From Actinomycetota bacterium (GTDB lineage: Bacteria > Actinomycetota > Actinomycetes > Streptosporangiales > Streptosporangiaceae): DNA of 8,048 bases. A program made the position numbers and the translations under genes. Positions 5,867 through 8,048 of this stretch are shown in pieces (position 1 is the first letter of the stretch; every line of letters begins with the position of its first letter). Location of the stretch: NCBI GenBank assembly GCA_003140115.1, contig PLIQ01000146.1, positions 1 through 8,048 of the forward strand, read 5' to 3'. The notes under the pieces were generated by a model. That model made no database searches. It was not told where the DNA came from and saw only the letters and a program-made list of their open reading frames with translations.

Positions 5867-6100
5867 ATGAAGCCCGGCGTAAACAGCAGCCGACTGGATA
5901 ACACGACCTTTGGTTATGTCATTCCTTTGATCAGTCGTTATCCACAATACCAGGGACGGGCCCGGCGCTCGGTCAGGCCCGCCCGAGTTGAGCCGAAGTT
6001 ACCGAAACCTACCCGCCGAAACCTACCCGTCGCGCCTCGGGCCCGCCGAACTCCACGTAGGCAATCTTGTCGGCCGGAACCAGCACCCGCCCGCCCTTGA
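5867..6100 (+). CDS. Doubtful small ORF opposite the helicase-DUF3107 gap
   Basis: An ATG at 5867 has a very good Shine-Dalgarno (AGGGAGG, 5853-5859) 7 nt upstream and opens a 77-codon frame. The first part, MKPGVNSSRLDNTTFGYVIP, covers the AT-rich patch; the rest is Arg/Pro-rich and runs antisense into DUF3107. Codon use is GC3-rich only for about the first 14 codons. I recognise no family. The ribosome site is the only real argument for it, and the Arg/Pro-rich end looks like a shadow of the opposite strand. Confidence 0.18.
   Translation: MKPGVNSSRLDNTTFGYVIPLISRYPQYQGRARRSVRPARVEPKLPKPTRRNLPVAPRARRTPRRQSCRPEPAPARP
5895..5944. repeat. AT-rich bulged inverted repeat
   Basis: TGGATAAC (5895-5902) faces GTTATCCA (5937-5944) as perfect 8-base arms. 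After a 2-nt bulge (AC, 5903-5904), GAC (5905-5907) also pairs with GTC (5934-5936), giving 11 pairs around a 26-nt loop. The loop holds two CCTTTG copies (5907-5912 partly in the stem, and 5924-5929) and the near-palindrome ATGTCAT (5916-5922). It could be an operator, a pair of DnaA sites or an RNA hairpin. Confidence 0.6.
5938..5946 (+). promoter_or_regulatory. Perfect DnaA-box consensus
   Basis: TTATCCACA is identical to the classical high-affinity DnaA box. Facing it on the minus strand at 5901-5893 is TTATCCAGT, which matches 7 of 9 positions. High-GC actinomycetes usually favour TTGTCCACA, so the A at position 3 is notable. Two boxes in a non-coding gap could bind DnaA for gene control or titration. 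This is not an origin: no box cluster and no dnaA/dnaN genes are present. Confidence 0.4.
5957..5981 (-). terminator. Weak hairpin after DUF3107
   Basis: CGGGCC (5957-5962) pairs with GGCCCG (5976-5981) around a 13-nt loop, 27 nt past the DUF3107 stop. No T-run follows on the minus strand, so it is at best a weak or processing hairpin. In this GC-rich sequence it may be chance. Confidence 0.2.
6002..6029. repeat. Perfect 14-bp tandem duplication across the DUF3107 stop
   Basis: CCGAAACCTACCCG occurs twice with no spacer (6002-6015 and 6016-6029). On the minus strand the first copy met encodes the VGFG end of DUF3107. Because 14 is not a multiple of three, the second copy is read in another frame and gives G then TAG. 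Confidence 0.9.
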
Positions 6101-6236
6101 CCACCGAGAGCGCGAACACCGCGTGCTCACCCTGCTCCAGGGCGGCGGACAGGCTGCGCTCTATTTCGCTGGGCGACGTGTCCGTCTCCACCACCAGCTC
6201 GCGCGCCACAGAATGAATCCCGATCCTGACTTCCAT
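6009..6236 (-). CDS. DUF3107 family protein
   Basis: The 75-residue protein runs from MEVRIGIHSVARELVVE through a short helix (about 22-36) and VLVPADKIAYVEFG to RRVGFGG. It matches what I know of DUF3107, a small cytosolic actinobacterial family that includes mycobacterial Rv3208A (TB9.4). Its biochemical role is not established. Length is normal for the family. The ATG at 6236 has GAGGGG (6248-6243) 6 nt upstream, and this site overlaps the stop of the TetR gene, which points to coupled translation. TetR-DUF3107 pairing is a recurrent actinobacterial arrangement, so the two probably act in the same process. The C-terminus is set by a 14-bp tandem duplication that shifts the frame into a stop right after VGFGG. 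Confidence 0.92.
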   Translation of the reverse strand: MEVRIGIHSVARELVVETDTSPSEIERSLSAALEQGEHAVFALSVVKGGRVLVPADKIAYVEFGGPEARRVGFGG

Positions 6237-6246
6237 AGCGGGCCCC

Positions 6247-6870
6247 TCAATGCTCGTTCCGCGGCCAGCCGCTGATTCCGCGCCACGCCAGCCTGGCCAC
6301 GAGCTGCTCGGCGACTTCCCGCGGGATGTGCCCCCGGGCGTTGAGCCAGTACCTGGCGGTGACCTGAGCCAGGCCCACCATCGCCACGCTGACCAGGCGG
6401 GCCTCGTCCTCGTCCAGGCCGGCGTCCTGCCGCACGATGTGGCTGATCATCTCCGCGCACTCGCGCTGGCCCAGTTCGATCCGGTCGCGGACGGCGGGCT
6501 CGTTGCTCAGGTCCGACTCGAACACCAGCCGGTAGGCCTGGCCCTCGCTCTCCATGTACTCGAAGTAGGCGCGGAACGTCGCGTCCACCCGCTGCTTGTT
6601 GTCGCTGGTCGAGCGGAGCGCGTGCCGGACCCTGCCCACCAGCTCGTCCACGCTCTGGTCGAGCAGGGCCAGGTACAGGTCGAGCTTGCCGGGGAAGTGC
6701 TGGTACAGCACGGGCTTGCTGACGCCGGCCCGGTCGGCGATCTCATCCATCGCGGCGGCGTGGTATCCCTGCGCCACGAACACCTCGAGCGCCGCGTCCA
6801 GAAGCTGCCGCCGCCGCTCGTGCCTGGGCAGCCGGTTGCCCCGGGGCCGTGCATCGGACGGTGCGGTCAA
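6247..6870 (-). CDS. TetR/AcrR-family transcriptional regulator
   Basis: The 207-residue protein has a basic lead (RLPRHERRRQLLDAALEVF, 13-31) and a classic TetR helix-turn-helix at about 38-60 (AAAMDEIADRAGVSKPVLYQHF). An alpha-helical ligand and dimer domain fills the rest, with FESDLSNEPAVRDRI at 117-131. It resembles the TetR member found next to DUF3107 in many actinomycetes, such as mycobacterial Rv3208. The ligand and targets are not known from sequence. The start is TTG at 6870 with CCGGAG (6884-6879) 8 nt upstream; no in-frame ATG lies before the DNA-binding domain. It ends 10 nt before DUF3107. A perfect inverted repeat lies just upstream and could be its own operator. Confidence 0.92.
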   Translation of the reverse strand: MTAPSDARPRGNRLPRHERRRQLLDAALEVFVAQGYHAAAMDEIADRAGVSKPVLYQHFPGKLDLYLALLDQSVDELVGRVRHALRSTSDNKQRVDATFRAYFEYMESEGQAYRLVFESDLSNEPAVRDRIELGQRECAEMISHIVRQDAGLDEDEARLVSVAMVGLAQVTARYWLNARGHIPREVAEQLVARLAWRGISGWPRNEH

Positions 6871-6893
6871 AGTCGGATCTCCGGGTGGTCGCC

Positions 6894-6910
6894 CGCGGCC
6901 ACATGCCGCG
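6894..6910. promoter_or_regulatory. Inverted repeat, candidate TetR operator
   Basis: CGCGGC (6894-6899) and GCCGCG (6905-6910) are perfect 6-bp arms around CACAT. The repeat lies between the oxidoreductase stop and the tetR start, just downstream of a possible -10 box, where a bound dimer would block tetR transcription. The arms are all G and C, so chance cannot be excluded. Confidence 0.35.
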
Positions 6911-6918
6911 TTCGCACT

Positions 6919-6924
6919 ATCCTA
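6919..6924 (-). promoter_or_regulatory. Possible -10 box for tetR-DUF3107
   Basis: On the minus strand TAGGAT matches TAnnnT, about 48 nt before the tetR TTG. TGACGA, 18 nt further upstream inside the end of the oxidoreductase gene, is a poor -35. The promoter is plausible but weak. Confidence 0.28.
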
Positions 6925-6932
6925 AGCGGCGA

Positions 6933-8048
6933 TCAGCGGTAGTCGTCATCGTCGAAGCCGATCGCGCGGGCCTGCTCGGCCGCGTCCGCCTCGTCCACGT
7001 CGAACGGGACGTCACGCCGCGCTGCGGTCACGGCCTCGTCCGAGACGACGTCCTGGCGCTGCTCGGCGGCGTCATCTTCGGGCGTCTCCATGCCCAGTTC
7101 GCTCAACGGTCCGATCCCCTTTTCCTTCGGCCCGGCGGGTCCGGTCCTGGCCAGCTCGCGGAACGCTGCCTGCAGTGCTTCCCCGTACGTGGGAAAGGCA
7201 TGCACCACGTCGGCCAGCACGGCCACCGGTACTTTGGCCCTGATGGCGAGGGTAACCTCCGCCATCCAGGTCGTCGCGTCCGGCCCCACCGCGACGGCGC
7301 CGGCCAGCACCCCGTCCGCCGCGTACAGCTCGACTAGGCCCAGGTCATCGGGGGCCAGCCCGCCCCGGGTGGTGTCGCTGAGGAGGACTCGCACCACCGA
7401 AAGCCCGGCCCGGGCCGGTTCGCCCACAGCGTAGACCGAAGGCGCGGTGAACACGCAGCGCGGGATCGCGCTGTAGTCCGCCTCGCGTGGCTGGCCGAGC
7501 AGGTTGGCCGCGACCACGCCGGCCTGGTACCGGCTGGCGTGGGTGGTGGTGGTCCCGGTGACGTCCCCGGCGGCCCATACCCCGTCGATCACCTGGCAGG
7601 CGGCGGTGGTGGGCAGAGCCTGGCCCGGCGCCACGGTGATCCCTAGGGTGTCCAGGCCGAGGCCGGAGAGCCGGGGCCGCCGGCCGGTGGCCAGCAGCAG
7701 CCGGTCCGCGTCGAGGCGGGTGCCGTCCTGCAGCGCGAGCGTGAGGCCGTCCGGCGTGCGCTCGGCCTTGGTGGCCGGCGAGCCGAGGAAGATCTCGACC
7801 CCGGCCCGGCGCAGCGCCGCGGTCAGGATCTCCCCGGCGAAGGCGGCCTCGCCGGGGAGCAGCCCGGGCTCGGCCTCGATCAGCGTCACCTGGGAGCCGA
7901 ACGCGGCGAAGATCTGCGCCAGCTCGCAGCCGGCCGGCCCGCCGCCGAGCACGATGAGGCGACGCGGCAGGTCGGGCGAGCACAGGCCCTCGGCGGTGGT
8001 CCAGGCCGGGATGTCGGACAGGCCCTCGATCGGCGGCGCGACCGGCTC
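6933..8048 (-). CDS. NAD(P)/FAD-dependent pyridine nucleotide-disulfide oxidoreductase-like protein (5' end missing)
   Basis: The frame is open to the window edge and encodes the last 371 residues; the N-terminal FAD domain and any CxxxxC redox motif are outside. Visible parts are an NAD-binding Rossmann segment IVLGGGPAGCELA (32-44) with E58 ending the second strand (NADH-type), LLLATGRRP (117-125), the FAD motif VWAAGDVTG (157-165), and a dimer-interface domain starting near CVFTAPSVYAVG. The dimer motif is HAFPTYGE (283-290). Lipoamide dehydrogenases have HPTxxE with a catalytic His, and here that position is F285. It is therefore probably a flavoprotein reductase rather than a true Lpd. 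The last 72 residues (300-371) are an acidic, probably disordered extension ending IGFDDDDYR. The tetR gene starts 62 nt downstream on the same strand. Confidence 0.88.
   Translation of the reverse strand, partial: EPVAPPIEGLSDIPAWTTAEGLCSPDLPRRLIVLGGGPAGCELAQIFAAFGSQVTLIEAEPGLLPGEAAFAGEILTAALRRAGVEIFLGSPATKAERTPDGLTLALQDGTRLDADRLLLATGRRPRLSGLGLDTLGITVAPGQALPTTAACQVIDGVWAAGDVTGTTTTHASRYQAGVVAANLLGQPREADYSAIPRCVFTAPSVYAVGEPARAGLSVVRVLLSDTTRGGLAPDDLGLVELYAADGVLAGAVAVGPDATTWMAEVTLAIRAKVPVAVLADVVHAFPTYGEALQAAFRELARTGPAGPKEKGIGPLSELGMETPEDDAAEQRQDVVSDEAVTAARRDVPFDVDEADAAEQARAIGFDDDDYR

Larger units (their letters stand above)
5689..6008. other. 320-bp gap between DUF3107 and the helicase gene
   Basis: No convincing gene covers this gap. 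It carries the upstream region of the helicase and the downstream region of DUF3107. The stretch 5881-5955 is clearly richer in A and T than the rest of the window and holds an inverted repeat and a DnaA-box 9-mer. A short palindrome GCTACCGTAGC sits at 5811-5821. I could not find a -35/-10 pair I would defend for the helicase. In mycobacteria, as I recall, other small genes lie between DUF3107 and the helicase; they are absent here. Confidence 0.6.

Noticed and set aside
5938..5946. Replication origin
   Set aside because: Only one perfect and one imperfect DnaA box are present, with no cluster and no dnaA, dnaN or gyr genes.
5744..5947. 67-codon minus-strand frame in the gap, TTG start
   Set aside because: No Shine-Dalgarno is present, the composition is non-coding, and it runs through the inverted repeat and into the helicase 5' region.
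1..8048. Mobile element, CRISPR array or defence island
   Set aside because: No transposase, integrase, terminal repeats, regular spacer array or tRNA was seen. The nuclease and helicase belong to housekeeping-type families in what looks like a conserved chromosomal block.

Overview
This window comes from a high-GC actinomycete chromosome. Almost every codon ends in G or C, GTG and TTG starts are used, and several proteins belong to families typical of Actinomycetota (a DUF6758-like C-terminus, DUF3107, and a TetR regulator paired with DUF3107). I cannot name a genus. The closest remembered parallels are Streptomyces and Streptosporangiales-type proteins and the mycobacterial Rv3208/Rv3208A/rhlE neighbourhood.

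Layout. The left part (1-3092) is read on the + strand: the end of a DUF6758-like protein, a PHP-domain phosphoesterase, a four-helix membrane protein of unknown function, a metallo-beta-lactamase-fold hydrolase, and a stand-alone RecB/AddB-type PD-(D/E)XK nuclease with four cysteines placed like an Fe-S cluster. The right part (3089-8048) is read on the - strand. In transcription order it holds an NAD(P)/FAD-dependent oxidoreductase (5' end outside the window), a TetR regulator, DUF3107, a 320-bp gap, a DEAD-box RNA helicase and an alpha/beta hydrolase. The two halves converge at 3089-3092, where the two stop codons overlap.

How the genes may work together. Most of this looks like a conserved housekeeping neighbourhood rather than a mobile island or defence cassette. 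I see no integrase, transposase, tRNA, rRNA or CRISPR. TetR and DUF3107 are tightly coupled (10-nt gap). DUF6758 and PHP are also tightly coupled (5-nt gap). Nucleic-acid enzymes are over-represented (PHP phosphoesterase, RecB-type nuclease, RNA helicase), but a joint pathway is only an inference.

Main points worth a second look: (a) the MBL protein appears to have exchanged two metal ligands, His where Asp is usual and Asp where His is usual; (b) the 5689-6008 gap holds an AT-rich patch with a bulged inverted repeat and a perfect DnaA-box 9-mer; (c) a perfect 14-bp tandem duplication spans the DUF3107 stop codon and apparently created that stop; (d) a 17-bp perfect inverted repeat lies just upstream of tetR, beside a possible -10 box; (e) the oxidoreductase lacks the catalytic His of lipoamide dehydrogenases and carries a 72-residue acidic tail.
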